A DNA stretch of 64,000 nucleotides from Bacilli bacterium (GTDB taxonomy: Bacteria; Bacillota_I; Bacilli_A; RF39; UBA660). Below, piece after piece: positions 1 to 9,242 of the stretch. The position numbers were made by a program, and so were the translations under genes. Under the pieces are notes generated by a model. It made no database searches, had not been told where the DNA came from, and was given only the letters and a program-made list of their open reading frames with translations. The DNA lies in contig CAAHEC010000063.1 of NCBI GenBank assembly GCA_900772415.1, forward strand, positions 62,001 to 126,000. The letters are read 5' to 3'. How positions within the stretch are numbered: position 1 is the stretch's first letter; each line of letters opens with the position of its first letter.

Positions 1-710
1 TTATTTATTATGTTTATTGTTTGATTAAGTCTTTCTAAGTACGCGTAATGTGTACATCCCTCATACAAGATAAGACCACAATCTGGTATTAATCTTTCGT
101 ATTCTTTTGTATCTTCTTCTGGAACTTCACTATCCATATCTCCATAAATCAAAATTACCGGAGCCTTTATTTTTTTAGCATCCTCTGATAAATCTTCATT
201 AACGGTCTTAACTAAAACAGCTTTCATGATAGGACTTGCTGCCCTATAATCTCTTGAACCTATATGATTTTTAGCCCATCCTTCTAAGTTTTTTATAACT
301 GGAACTTTTTTTAACGTTTTTAAAATCTTTGTTTTAAGACCTTTCTTATCGTGTCCTCTAAGTGCCGGAGAAAGAAGTATTACTTTTTTAACATCATTTC
401 TAGAAGCATATTTAACTGATACTCTACCACCAAATGAGTGCCCTATTAATATTGGATTTTTAACCTTTAACTTTTTTAATAATTCTTCTATTAAAATGGT
501 GTAATCATTAACATCCATTACCCTTTTTGGTTCAGGACTTAACCCAAAACCAGGAAAATCCACTATTATAATTCTATATTCATTCTTAAAAGGCTCTCCA
601 AGCATTTGCATCATTTCTATGTTTTGTCCCCATCCATGAAGCAATACAATAGCATCCTTCTTTTTATTTCCGTAATCTAAATAATTTACATATTGTCCAT
701 TTATATCCAA
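1..710 (-). CDS. alpha/beta hydrolase, partial (3' end off the window)
   Basis: The translated product has the alpha/beta-hydrolase order: an oxyanion strand LLHGWGQ, then DFPGFGLS, then the nucleophile elbow GHSFGG with the catalytic Ser, then an acid-bearing strand LIYGDMDSEVP, and the catalytic His in the last visible stretch EGCTHYAYLE. There is no signal peptide, so it should be a cytosolic esterase or lipase-like hydrolase; the substrate cannot be told. I place the start at a TTG (708-710), because AGGTGAT lies eight bases upstream when aligned on AGG; a GTG nine bases further up (717-719) is the alternative. A -10 like TATAAT lies at 752-757. The reading frame is still open at base 1. 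Confidence 0.85.
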   Translation of the reverse strand, partial: MDINGQYVNYLDYGNKKKDAIVLLHGWGQNIEMMQMLGEPFKNEYRIIIVDFPGFGLSPEPKRVMDVNDYTILIEELLKKLKVKNPILIGHSFGGRVSVKYASRNDVKKVILLSPALRGHDKKGLKTKILKTLKKVPVIKNLEGWAKNHIGSRDYRAASPIMKAVLVKTVNEDLSEDAKKIKAPVILIYGDMDSEVPEEDTKEYERLIPDCGLILYEGCTHYAYLERLNQTINIIN

Positions 711-751
711 GTTAATCACCTATTCCTATTATGGTTAAATCTTCTTTACAT

Positions 752-757
752 ATTATA
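752..757 (-). promoter_or_regulatory. putative -10 box for the hydrolase
   Basis: TATAAT on the minus strand about 40 bases upstream of the TTG start. The -35 region at optimal distance is weak (TTTTAT), so this is only a suggestion. Confidence 0.35.
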
Positions 758-766
758 ACATTTTTA

Positions 767-1380
767 TCATAAAAATAAAACAAAATAAGACTTATTTCTT
801 ATCTTGTTTACTCTATTTAAACCTCTTTTTATCACTTTTGTAATATCATTATGTATCATTTCATCTTTAAGGCAAGCATCTAAATTATCATTTGTAAGCT
901 CATATTATTTATAACATTTATTTTCTTCTTTTTCATAAATGTAATAATTGTTATCTTATTTACCAAAAAACTCAATTACTCCATTTGTATAAAGAGTACA
1001 ATTATATAATGCATCATCATCTAAATCATATCCTAAAAGAATAAGTTCTTTAGTCACATTATCAAGGTTTTCTATACTTTCCTTATAATTATCTTCATTA
1101 ATGTTAAACATCGTGTTACTTATTACTGTTATAATTCCAAATATACTAGATACTATAAAAGAAAATTTAGAAGACTTTTCATTACCAAATAAAATTTGTG
1201 AAAACAAAGCACAAGCTAAAGCATAAGTTGATATATTTTTAACTTTTTTTATCTTATCTCATACATAAACTTCGTAAAGGTTGTCTGATAGTCTATCCAT
1301 AATTAAATCTACTTTTCTTCTAATAAAATATAATATTTAAAAGTATCGTAATAAGCAATAAATTCTATAAAAAGAATAGC
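767..1380 (-). pseudogene. decayed gene with four in-frame stop codons
   Basis: A single minus-strand frame runs from the end of leuS to a TGA at 767-769. It reads like coding sequence throughout (for example VDLIMDRLSDNLYEVYV, ISTYALACALFSQILFGNE, ENLDNVTKELILLGYDLDDD, NDITKVIKRGLNRVNKI) but is broken by TAA at 1337-1339, TGA at 1259-1261, TAA at 956-958 and TAA at 905-907. No frameshift is needed to join the parts. The middle carries hydrophobic stretches, so the ancestor was probably a small membrane protein. No start with a ribosome binding site is visible; the 5' end may have been lost at the leuS boundary. I do not recognise the family. The open piece 956-1207 (83 codons) could be miscalled as a gene. 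Confidence 0.7.
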
Positions 1381-1385
1381 ATAAG

Positions 1386-3806
1386 CTATCCTTTTACAAC
1401 TACGTTAACTATTTTGTTTTTAATAACTATTATTTTAACTATTTCTTTTCCTTCAGTATGTTTTTTAACATTATCATTACTTAATGCCTTTTCTTTTATG
1501 ACATCTATAGTATCATCTATGTTAATTGAAATAGTTCCTCTTAATTTACCATTAACTTGAACTGCTATATCAAATGTTTTAAGGGTAAGTTTATCTTCAT
1601 CCCATGATGGCCATTTGCTTTCACATAATGGTTTATAACCCATCATTTCGTTTAATTCTTCAGTTATATGAGGTGCTACCGGATTCATTAAAGTAAGTAA
1701 TAATCTAAAGTCTTCTTTAGTTATAGAGTCTTTAGCATCATACTCATTTGTTAAAATCATAAGAGATGAAACATAAGTGTTATAACCCATTCTTCCTAAG
1801 TCTGTTGTAACAGCCTTAATTGTTTTATTTTGAATAACTTCAAAGTCTTTTGTTAAACCTTCTTTATCATTTAACTTGTCATATAATCTTATTACTTTAT
1901 CAATAAATCTCTTACATCCTCTTAATGACTCAGTACTCCAAGGTGCATCTTGTCTATAATCTCCCATAAACATTTCATACACTCTTAAAGTATCTGCTCC
2001 ATATTCGTTTACAATATCATCGGGATTAATTACGTTACCCTTACTCTTAGACATTTTTTCGCCATTAGAACCTAACACCATTCCATGAGATACACGTGTC
2101 CAAATCATTTCCTTATGTGGCACTAATCCTATGTTATATAAGAACTGTACCCAGAATCTAGCATAAAGTAAGTGCCTTGCAGTATGCTCCATACCCCCAT
2201 TATACCAATCTACTCTGTTCCAGTATTTCATAGCATCCATTGATGCAAAAGCCTTATCATTATGTGGATCCATAAATCTTAAGAAATACCAAGAAGACCC
2301 TGCCCAGTTAGGCATAGTATCAGTTTCACGTTTAGCATCAGCTCCGCATCTAGGACATTTACAATTTACCCAGTCTGTTATTTTAGCAAGTGGACTTTCT
2401 CCATCATCAGTTGGTTCATATTCTGCAATATCAGGAAGTAATAGTGGCAAGTCTTTTTCATCCATTGGAACCCATCCACATTTAGGACAGTTAATCATTG
2501 GAATTGGTTCTCCCCAGAATCTTTGTCTAGAGAAAATCCAGTCTCTCATTTTATAGTTATTTACTTTTCTTGCAATTCCCATATTTACTAATTTCTCAGT
2601 AATTTTAGGTTTTGCTTCTTCGACAGTAAGTCCGTTAAACTCACAAGAATTTATAAGTTTACAACCCTTACCTAGATAATCATTTTTTTCAAAAGCACAA
2701 AGCGACGTATCACGTCCATCAATTACCTGAATCATTTCTATGTTATGCTCTTTTGCATATTCAAAGTCTCTTTGGTCATGAGTTGGAACAGCCATAACCG
2801 CACCAGTACCATAATTTCCTAATACAAAGTCTCCTAAATATACAGGAACCTTTTTACCATTAACTGGGTTTATAGCTTCAATACCTTTAACTAGGCAACC
2901 ACTCTTTCCTTTATTTAATTCGGTTCTATCCATATCAGATTTCATGGAAGTTTCTTTAATATAAGCCTCTACTTCTTCTTTATTTTCAACCCTTGGCATT
3001 AATTCTTTTATTAACTTTCCATCTGGTGCAATTACAAAGAAAGTAATACCATAAATGGTTTCTATACAAGTAGTAAAGATAGAAAACTTTCCACCACCTA
3101 CTATATCTATATCAACTTCAACACCAGTTGATTTACCAATCCAGTTTATTTGACCTAGTTTTACTCTTTCAGCAAAGTTAGTATCATCAAGACCTTTAAG
3201 TAAGTCTTCAGCATAACTACTCATCTTAAGCATCCACTGACTCTTTTCTTTCTGAATTACCGCTGAACCACATCTTTCACATACTCCGCCTGCTGCATCT
3301 TCGTTTGATAAAACGGTCTTACAAGTAGGACACCAGTTAACAGGAATGGTATCTTTATAAGCCATATTATGTTTATAAAATTGTAGAAATTGCCACTGCG
3401 TCCATTTATAATATTCAGGATCCGTTGTAGAAAACTCACGTGACCAGTCAAATGAGAAACCAAGAGTTTTCATTTGCGTTTTAAAAGTTTTTATGTTTTC
3501 CTTAACAGCTTCTTTAGGATGAATATGATTTTTTATTGCATATTGTTCTGCTGGCGCTCCAAAAGCATCCCATCCCATTGGATATAAAACGTTTTTGCCT
3601 TGCATTCTCTTCATTCTTGCAATTGCATCTTGCGCCGTATAACTTCTTACGTGTCCAACGTGTAATCCTGCTCCTGATGGATAAGGAAACTCAACTAATA
3701 TGTAATAAGGATCTTTTGTTTTATCACCAGTTATGGCTTTAAAGCTATTATTATCTTCCCAGTATTTTTGCCATTTTTTTTCTATTTTCTTGAAATTATA
3801 TTCCAT
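1386..3806 (-). CDS. leuS: leucyl-tRNA synthetase
   Basis: Class I aminoacyl-tRNA synthetase that charges tRNA-Leu. At 806 residues it has the usual bacterial length. The HIGH-type motif is HVGH (residues 49-52) in YPSGAGLHVGH, and the KMSKS loop is intact in GEKMSKSKGN. A zinc-ribbon CPTCK...CERCG follows the HIGH region and a second Cys pair CPKCGW comes after the editing insertion, which holds the conserved GTGAVMAVPTHDQRD stretch. The start ATG overlaps the stop of the upstream membrane-protein gene (TAATG), so the two are translationally coupled, and both sit behind a T-box leader with a Leu specifier. Expression should therefore rise when uncharged tRNA-Leu accumulates. Confidence 0.98.
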   Translation of the reverse strand: MEYNFKKIEKKWQKYWEDNNSFKAITGDKTKDPYYILVEFPYPSGAGLHVGHVRSYTAQDAIARMKRMQGKNVLYPMGWDAFGAPAEQYAIKNHIHPKEAVKENIKTFKTQMKTLGFSFDWSREFSTTDPEYYKWTQWQFLQFYKHNMAYKDTIPVNWCPTCKTVLSNEDAAGGVCERCGSAVIQKEKSQWMLKMSSYAEDLLKGLDDTNFAERVKLGQINWIGKSTGVEVDIDIVGGGKFSIFTTCIETIYGITFFVIAPDGKLIKELMPRVENKEEVEAYIKETSMKSDMDRTELNKGKSGCLVKGIEAINPVNGKKVPVYLGDFVLGNYGTGAVMAVPTHDQRDFEYAKEHNIEMIQVIDGRDTSLCAFEKNDYLGKGCKLINSCEFNGLTVEEAKPKITEKLVNMGIARKVNNYKMRDWIFSRQRFWGEPIPMINCPKCGWVPMDEKDLPLLLPDIAEYEPTDDGESPLAKITDWVNCKCPRCGADAKRETDTMPNWAGSSWYFLRFMDPHNDKAFASMDAMKYWNRVDWYNGGMEHTARHLLYARFWVQFLYNIGLVPHKEMIWTRVSHGMVLGSNGEKMSKSKGNVINPDDIVNEYGADTLRVYEMFMGDYRQDAPWSTESLRGCKRFIDKVIRLYDKLNDKEGLTKDFEVIQNKTIKAVTTDLGRMGYNTYVSSLMILTNEYDAKDSITKEDFRLLLTLMNPVAPHITEELNEMMGYKPLCESKWPSWDEDKLTLKTFDIAVQVNGKLRGTISINIDDTIDVIKEKALSNDNVKKHTEGKEIVKIIVIKNKIVNVVVKG

Positions 3807-4162
3807 TATCTTTCACTCTCCTTTTTATAGTACATTGCAATTAAATGATATACTCCTGCGAATAGCGGAAATACCAATATAAACGCAATTAATAATCTTA
3901 AATATATATTATCAATTGATTTAGTTAAAACAAAAAGTACTGCAACTATTAACGAATCACAAATCATAAGCGTTTTAAAAATTCTTTTATAACCTAATCC
4001 TACAACATCTAATTTATATTTATTTTCCAAATATTTTATATTTACCGGCACTTTTTTTCTGTTATATTTATCTATTTTTTTATATGAAAATATATAATAT
4101 CCAAAATACATAAGTAAAAAAATTATTATAAATTCTAAAATATCCTTTGCCCATTCAATCAT
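3806..4162 (-). CDS. small membrane protein co-transcribed with leuS
   Basis: A 118-residue protein with three likely membrane helices (about residues 8-28, 65-82 and 88-110) and a basic, hydrophilic segment (YKKIDKYNRKKVPVNIKYLE) between the first and second. AGGAGG precedes the ATG. It lies between the T-box terminator and leuS and overlaps leuS by one base, so it belongs to the same leucine-responsive transcript. The family is not recognised; nothing in the sequence gives a catalytic motif. Confidence 0.8.
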   Translation of the reverse strand: MIEWAKDILEFIIIFLLMYFGYYIFSYKKIDKYNRKKVPVNIKYLENKYKLDVVGLGYKRIFKTLMICDSLIVAVLFVLTKSIDNIYLRLLIAFILVFPLFAGVYHLIAMYYKKESER

Positions 4163-4182
4163 AATAAGCCTCCTTTTAAAAT

Positions 4183-4211
4183 AAAAAAGTCCATCCTATA
4201 AAAGGATGAAC
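4183..4211 (-). terminator. T-box intrinsic terminator
   Basis: GTTCATCC pairs with GGATGGAC (one G-U) around a seven-base loop, followed by six U. The 5' arm lies just after the T-box sequence, as expected for the switchable terminator. Confidence 0.9.
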
Positions 4212-4411
4212 ATATGCCCACGGTACCACCTTAATTTATACTTATCTAAGTATACACTTAATACCAATAACGAGGTAAACCGTATTATATTACTCTTATT
4301 TCACATAATAACTCCGAAGCTAGTTCAACAATTATTTCTTACCTATTTACACCAACCATAAGTTCTCTTTAAAGAAATAAATAGCCTAATACTCTTCATC
4401 AACGTTTTAAT
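4183..4411 (-). promoter_or_regulatory. T-box leader, leucine specifier CUA
   Basis: On the minus strand the leader has T-box hallmarks: GATGAAGAGTA near its start, an AGAGA element, the Stem I apical GGTTGGTGTAAATAGG region, the specifier region TTGAACTAGCTTCGG, and the T-box sequence GGTGGTACCGTGGGC (GGTGGTACCG at 4221-4230), which pairs with the tRNA acceptor end. The codon in the specifier position reads CTA (4321-4323), i.e. Leu, matching leuS downstream. The competing terminator is at 4189-4211. Binding of uncharged tRNA-Leu should stabilise the antiterminator and let transcription run into the membrane-protein gene and leuS. Confidence 0.93.
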
Positions 4412-4417
4412 ACTTAT

Positions 4418-4446
4418 AGTATATTATATTTTGTTTCTAAATTCAA
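4418..4446 (-). promoter_or_regulatory. promoter of the leuS T-box operon
   Basis: TTGAAT (4441-4446), a 17-base spacer, then TATACT (4418-4423). Transcription would begin near 4411, at the start of the T-box leader. Confidence 0.75.
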
Positions 4447-4485
4447 GAGCTTTAATGATTTAAGTTTTATTTTTTAATCTGGTAC

Positions 4486-6288
4486 TTATAAATTTGATTC
4501 TATTTTTGCTTTTAATTCATCATTTAGGTTTTCTTTTAATATTACATCAGTAAATCCATCTTCTATATAGTGATTTCTTAAGTGTTTTTTACCAATTCCT
4601 AACAAAACAATAACTTTAGAATTAAATTTTTTATTCTTTTTTAATTCTTGCAAAGTTCCTAATGCAGATTCATTTTTAAGTTCATCATCAATTATTATCA
4701 AATTATAAATTTCTCCTGATTTTATTTTATAAATACAATCTTCACCACTCATAGTAGTATTAATATCAACGTTATATTTTGATAATATATCAGAAATTTT
4801 AAATAATTCTTCTTTGTCATCATCAACCACAAGTACTCTTTTTCTACCAAATACATCTGATGAATATTTTTCTATATCTTTCATTATATCTGTTTTTTCT
4901 TTTATATCACATTTTTGATCTATCACAATAGTAAAGGTTGATCCCTTATTTTCTTCACTTTTTATGTTAAAGCTTCCTCCTAATAACTTTATGGACTTGA
5001 TGGTTGCTACTAAATCCATATCAAGTTTATCTAGTTTTACAACTTCTTTCATAGAAAGCTCTCTATTATCATCTAAAATGGTATTTATTTTATCTATGCT
5101 CATTCCACATCCAGAATCTTCTATATTTATAATTAATCTTGCAACATCATACCTTACTATCGCACTTAAACTTACATTTATAAAACCCGTTTTAGTGTTA
5201 TTTATACTATTAGTTAAAACTGATACTAAAATTTGTTTTAATCTTACGTCATCTCCGTAAAGAATAGTTGGTATATTAGAATTTATACCAAATTTTAATG
5301 CTACATCTTCATTTTTATTCAAATTTTTTGCAATACCTTCCACCACTTCAAACAAATTATAAATATTATACTCATTATTAAATATTTTAATTTTACTTGC
5401 ATCCATCGAAGATATATTTAACACATTATTTATTTTAAATAATACTCCATTTGCATTACTTCTGATAATTTTTATAGCATCCTTTTGATCTTTTTCATTT
5501 AATTTATAAAAAGTATCTGATAACTTTAAAATATTTTTAGCTGGTCCTTTAATATCTTCTGTTACTTCAAATAAAAACCTAGATTTATCTTCCATTTGCT
5601 TTTCAACTAACTCTTTATTTCTTAATAATTCATTTACCATCTTTAAATCTGGATTTTCTATTGTAAAGTACATAATAAATTCAACTAAAACCGCAACCGA
5701 TGGAATTATTATTAAAGATGGTACAATTTTTTGAATTAAAGCTGCGATTATTCCTAACGTTATCAAAGATAGCAAAGGTATTATCTTCTTAAATTGCTTT
5801 TTAATAACCAACAATACTGCAGTAATAAACGACATAATTAAATAGATTCCGGAAACTAAATAAACCACGCTAACACAAGTTCCAATCGCATATCCTGCCG
5901 TTTCTGTTATTACAACCTCGAACGGTAAAAATATAGTTAATATGGTAATAAGTATGTTTATGACAATAATAATTTTTTTTATTTTAAAATACGTTTGTCT
6001 TCTTCCGGTCGTATTCATATAAACAAATAATAAGTACAAAAACATCACGGATGTCCACCAAAAATAAAGTGGTAAATCAAAGTGATTCAATGCGTATAAA
6101 AAATCAGAGACGCCATCAAAATATCCGAGTGAAATTCCAATAGTATTAAAAATTATATTAAATGAGCTTAATATAATAAGTACCGAATAAGATTTAGTTT
6201 CATCACTATTCACTCTCTTTTTTGTGAAAAAAGCAAAATTTAATATTATAAGTAAAAATATAGAATAAATTGGTAAGATTAGATTCAT
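4486..6288 (-). CDS. membrane sensor: histidine pseudokinase with receiver domain
   Basis: A 600-residue protein. The N-terminal ~210 residues form about seven membrane helices. A dimerisation-like segment follows, where the H-box reads EVTEDIKGP (residues 241-249); the phosphoacceptor His of the usual SHEIRTP is replaced by Glu. The ATPase-like domain has an N-box (LTNSINNT, Asn360) and G1 (DSGCGM), but the lid lacks the normal GxGLGL. A C-terminal receiver domain (RVLVVDDD, residues 484-491; probable phosphoacceptor Asp534 in IIIDDELK) is intact. It may thus signal without autophosphorylation, or receive phosphate from another kinase. I chose the ATG at 6288 because GGAGGTG lies five bases upstream; an ATG 60 bases further up has no such site. 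No separate response regulator is adjacent. Confidence 0.8.
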   Translation of the reverse strand: MNLILPIYSIFLLIILNFAFFTKKRVNSDETKSYSVLIILSSFNIIFNTIGISLGYFDGVSDFLYALNHFDLPLYFWWTSVMFLYLLFVYMNTTGRRQTYFKIKKIIIVINILITILTIFLPFEVVITETAGYAIGTCVSVVYLVSGIYLIMSFITAVLLVIKKQFKKIIPLLSLITLGIIAALIQKIVPSLIIIPSVAVLVEFIMYFTIENPDLKMVNELLRNKELVEKQMEDKSRFLFEVTEDIKGPAKNILKLSDTFYKLNEKDQKDAIKIIRSNANGVLFKINNVLNISSMDASKIKIFNNEYNIYNLFEVVEGIAKNLNKNEDVALKFGINSNIPTILYGDDVRLKQILVSVLTNSINNTKTGFINVSLSAIVRYDVARLIINIEDSGCGMSIDKINTILDDNRELSMKEVVKLDKLDMDLVATIKSIKLLGGSFNIKSEENKGSTFTIVIDQKCDIKEKTDIMKDIEKYSSDVFGRKRVLVVDDDKEELFKISDILSKYNVDINTTMSGEDCIYKIKSGEIYNLIIIDDELKNESALGTLQELKKNKKFNSKVIVLLGIGKKHLRNHYIEDGFTDVILKENLNDELKAKIESNL

Positions 6289-6378
6289 ATACACCTCCAC
6301 TACTATTACTGCTAAATATTTTTTACTACTACAAATATAGATTAACACAAAAAATAAAAGTTATCAATAATGGTAACC

Positions 6379-7368
6379 TTATTTTTTCAATGCTTTTTTT
6401 AACACCTCTTCATTATAACCATATCCGAATTTATCATCAAAATCAGAATAATAAGTAAATGGTTCATAATATCCATCTTTTTCAGAAGATATTCTTTTAA
6501 CGTAAATTTTATCTCCATCTTGTCTTATTACACTATTAAATATTTGGAAAAATTCATACTCATCAGTTTTTGGAGTAAAAATAAATTGTGATTCAAATTC
6601 CCTTACACCTTTTTTATCTTTCTTTGCTCTTTTATACACTTCATATCTTGCATCAATGTTCTTTTCCCAATAATCTGGATCTAATTCACTTCTTTTCTCA
6701 TAATAATAATCTTGTCCATCTATGAATTTATGATGTATATTAGCATCACCATTTTTATATTTTCGTTCGGCCTCTTTTAAGATTTCTTCATATATCATAG
6801 AACCCATTTTATCACGCAATTCATTAATAGAACCAACTAATTCTGGAGTCGGATAAAAAGGCTCCCCTATCATTGTGTGTCTATTTTCTCCATTAAATGA
6901 TGTAACAATGGGAATAATTAATGTGTTAGTATCTAATGCCATTCTAATACAACCATAATTCATTGGTAGCATTAATAAATTCGGCGATAAATTCCAAGTT
7001 GCCTCCGGATACATAGCAAAGTTTTTTCCTTGCTTTAATATCTCTTCAGCATGCATGCTTGATGTTTTTCTACTTTCTTTATCTAGTCTATGAACCCATT
7101 CTGTACCATTTAAAGTTAGTGCAAATCCATCAATTGTGTTTTTATCTTCGTCACTTACTAGCAAATAAAAATGTTCTTTTACAGCTTGCCCAAGCGTTGG
7201 TATATCTTCAATACAATAATGATTTGCTACTATTAAATAATTTCCATCTTGTGGAAAAACTTCATCAACCTTAAGTTTCCCTGTAACCTTTGAAGTTAAA
7301 ACCTTTAATAATAAAGGATGAATTTTTTCTTTGAATTCTGAATGTTTAATAGCCTTTATTTTTTCCAT
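6379..7368 (-). CDS. PlsC-type lysophospholipid acyltransferase-like protein
   Basis: A 329-residue protein with the acyltransferase HX4D motif in ANHYCIEDIPT (His and Asp present) and a later YPEATWN block that corresponds to the substrate-binding EGTR region of PlsC enzymes. It probably transfers an acyl chain to a lyso-lipid or related acceptor at the membrane face. The C-terminal ~110 residues are rich in charged and aromatic residues and are longer than in ordinary PlsC, so the acceptor may differ. There is no membrane helix at the N terminus. It stands alone between the sensor gene and the repeat protein. Confidence 0.8.
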   Translation of the reverse strand: MEKIKAIKHSEFKEKIHPLLLKVLTSKVTGKLKVDEVFPQDGNYLIVANHYCIEDIPTLGQAVKEHFYLLVSDEDKNTIDGFALTLNGTEWVHRLDKESRKTSSMHAEEILKQGKNFAMYPEATWNLSPNLLMLPMNYGCIRMALDTNTLIIPIVTSFNGENRHTMIGEPFYPTPELVGSINELRDKMGSMIYEEILKEAERKYKNGDANIHHKFIDGQDYYYEKRSELDPDYWEKNIDARYEVYKRAKKDKKGVREFESQFIFTPKTDEYEFFQIFNSVIRQDGDKIYVKRISSEKDGYYEPFTYYSDFDDKFGYGYNEEVLKKALKK

Positions 7369-7451
7369 AGTTCCCCCATAAAAATAAATATTTTTTTATT
7401 TACTGCGTTAGTTACTATAACACTTTTAAAAGCAAAATGCAAATCAAAAGT

Positions 7452-9173
7452 CTATAATAACTTATTTTTCTTTGTTAACTTATCATCTTTATATAAAATA
7501 GCTTGCCCTTCTTCTCCATTTGCATCACCTATATAACCATCATAATGATAATTATCAAATAAATCATCAAGTTCTATTTCTATTTTAGCTTCTTTTATAG
7601 CGAGTGCCAAATCATTATGACCCATTCCAATTCTAACTTCATTAATATTTACATTATTCTTTTTAAAAGCTTTAGTTAAATCATCTACTGCTCTTAATAA
7701 AGCATTTAATATTTCTCTTCTTCTTTCTTTACTATTTTTAAGTTCTTTAGTTACTTTAACCTCGGCATTATTAAACAAAATATATTTTTTTCTAGAATTA
7801 TAATATGCTGTTGCTTTACCTAAAACTTGATTATTTTCATCATAAATTATAAGATTTGCAATATCTGGATTTATCATACTTTGACGCATTATATCCTCTC
7901 CTGCTGCACCTAGTTTTGCACAACAATCAACTAAATAACCAAGTATAATATTAACTGGATTATCAGACTTAGACCAATGATACGTAATGTTATTTTTTAA
8001 ATCATCTTTTACACTTGGAATATTTTTTAAAACATTTTTAGACTGCTCATAAATGTCTTGAATCTCATCAAATTCATCTTGATTTATATGAACTGCAAGT
8101 TCATTTACAACAGATAATAATTTTTCATTTTGATCTCTAACATCAAATGTATTATGATTTATATAATAACAAATATCCTCATAACTAATATTTTTTAAAT
8201 TCTTTTTTAAAACAGAAAGTTCCTGTACTTTAACAGAATCCCTTTCAACTTTTATTTCTGTATTTTTCTTACTTATAGCTTCTTTATGTCTTTTTAAAGT
8301 GTAATCAGAAATCATTTCAAAAGAAGTATATAATCTTCCAGATATATTTTTGTTATTATATTCCATATTATCTTCATCAAATAATTTCATAAATACATCT
8401 TTATATTTAGGTTTATAACACGTTAATTTAACGTTTTTCCATGATTCATTAATTATTGCAATAGAATACTTATTTACTATTTTTACCATTTCATCACAAG
8501 TTATAAATCCTTTAAAAAAGCCTAATGCATAACAAAGTTTAAATAAACTAGAATCATTATCACTTAACTTTAACCTATTTAATAAATCATTATATTTTTT
8601 TATATTTAAATTAATTTCTTTCATGCTTTCTATATCAAGAGGAATACTTTCTAAAACTCCTTTAGACATATTATTTATTTTGTATATAGATATATACTTT
8701 ACTAATTTATATATTCTTATTATATTTTCCGTACCAAATTTTTCTATAATATCTTTACTTAAAAAAACATCATTATATACCACATCAATTGCATCAAAAG
8801 CTTTTGGACCAATAAATGAAACATTATCTGATATTTCAACTTTCTTTAACTTATTTTCAGAAAATGCACCTTCACCTATATATATAACACTATTTGGAAT
8901 TTTTACACTGGAAATTTCATTCATAAAAAATGAATAATCATCTATTTTTGTTAAACTATTAGATAATTTTATACTTTTTAAATTATTTTTTGCAAATGCA
9001 CCAGTTCCTATTGTAGTTACACTATCCGGTATTAATAAATTAGTTAATAAATTAGAAAAGAATGAATAATCAGTTATTATAGTTACGTTATCTAGTATTT
9101 TAACATCAGTTAAATTTAAATTTGCATAACAAGCTATTTTTAAAATATTTTGTTTAACAATCATTTGATTCAT
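7452..9173 (-). CDS. BspA-type leucine-rich-repeat protein with unknown C-terminal domains
   Basis: The N-terminal ~140 residues are about five 23-residue LRR_5/BspA-like repeats (LTNLLIPDSVTTIGTGAFAK, LKKVEISDNVSFIGPKAFDA). A helical middle region follows (~residues 170-390), then a compact C-terminal domain with YLVDCCAKLGAAGEDIM, IYDENNQVLGKATAYYN and VRIGMGHNDLALAI that I cannot assign; a strand order like that of an acetyltransferase fold is possible but unproven. There is no signal peptide or anchor, so the protein is probably cytosolic, unlike most BspA-repeat proteins. The likely start is ATG at 9173, downstream of AGGTGA; a GTG inside that ribosome site (9185) is the alternative. Confidence 0.75.
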   Translation of the reverse strand: MNQMIVKQNILKIACYANLNLTDVKILDNVTIITDYSFFSNLLTNLLIPDSVTTIGTGAFAKNNLKSIKLSNSLTKIDDYSFFMNEISSVKIPNSVIYIGEGAFSENKLKKVEISDNVSFIGPKAFDAIDVVYNDVFLSKDIIEKFGTENIIRIYKLVKYISIYKINNMSKGVLESIPLDIESMKEINLNIKKYNDLLNRLKLSDNDSSLFKLCYALGFFKGFITCDEMVKIVNKYSIAIINESWKNVKLTCYKPKYKDVFMKLFDEDNMEYNNKNISGRLYTSFEMISDYTLKRHKEAISKKNTEIKVERDSVKVQELSVLKKNLKNISYEDICYYINHNTFDVRDQNEKLLSVVNELAVHINQDEFDEIQDIYEQSKNVLKNIPSVKDDLKNNITYHWSKSDNPVNIILGYLVDCCAKLGAAGEDIMRQSMINPDIANLIIYDENNQVLGKATAYYNSRKKYILFNNAEVKVTKELKNSKERRREILNALLRAVDDLTKAFKKNNVNINEVRIGMGHNDLALAIKEAKIEIELDDLFDNYHYDGYIGDANGEEGQAILYKDDKLTKKNKLL

Positions 9174-9196
9174 ATTCTTATTCACCTAATTAGATT

Positions 9197-9225
9197 ATAA
9201 CATAATTACAGTTTAATGATATAAT
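9197..9225 (+). promoter_or_regulatory. putative promoter for the YtqA-YtqB fusion gene
   Basis: ATAACA (9197-9202), 17 bases, TATAAT (9220-9225), about 18 bases before the start codon. The -10 is perfect and the -35 moderate. It sits in the short divergent gap with the repeat-protein gene. Confidence 0.55.
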
Positions 9226-9242
9226 TTATTTAGGTGATTTAC

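Noticed and set aside
956..1207. A stand-alone 83-codon gene
   Set aside because: It begins at a TTG in the middle of a longer protein-like frame, has no ribosome site, and similar coding character extends past stops on both sides.
1259..1261. TGA as Trp (genetic code 4), since reading the stop as Trp gives plausible protein
   Set aside because: The same frame also holds three TAA codons, other genes here use TGG for Trp freely and several end with TGA, so decay of one gene is the simpler explanation.
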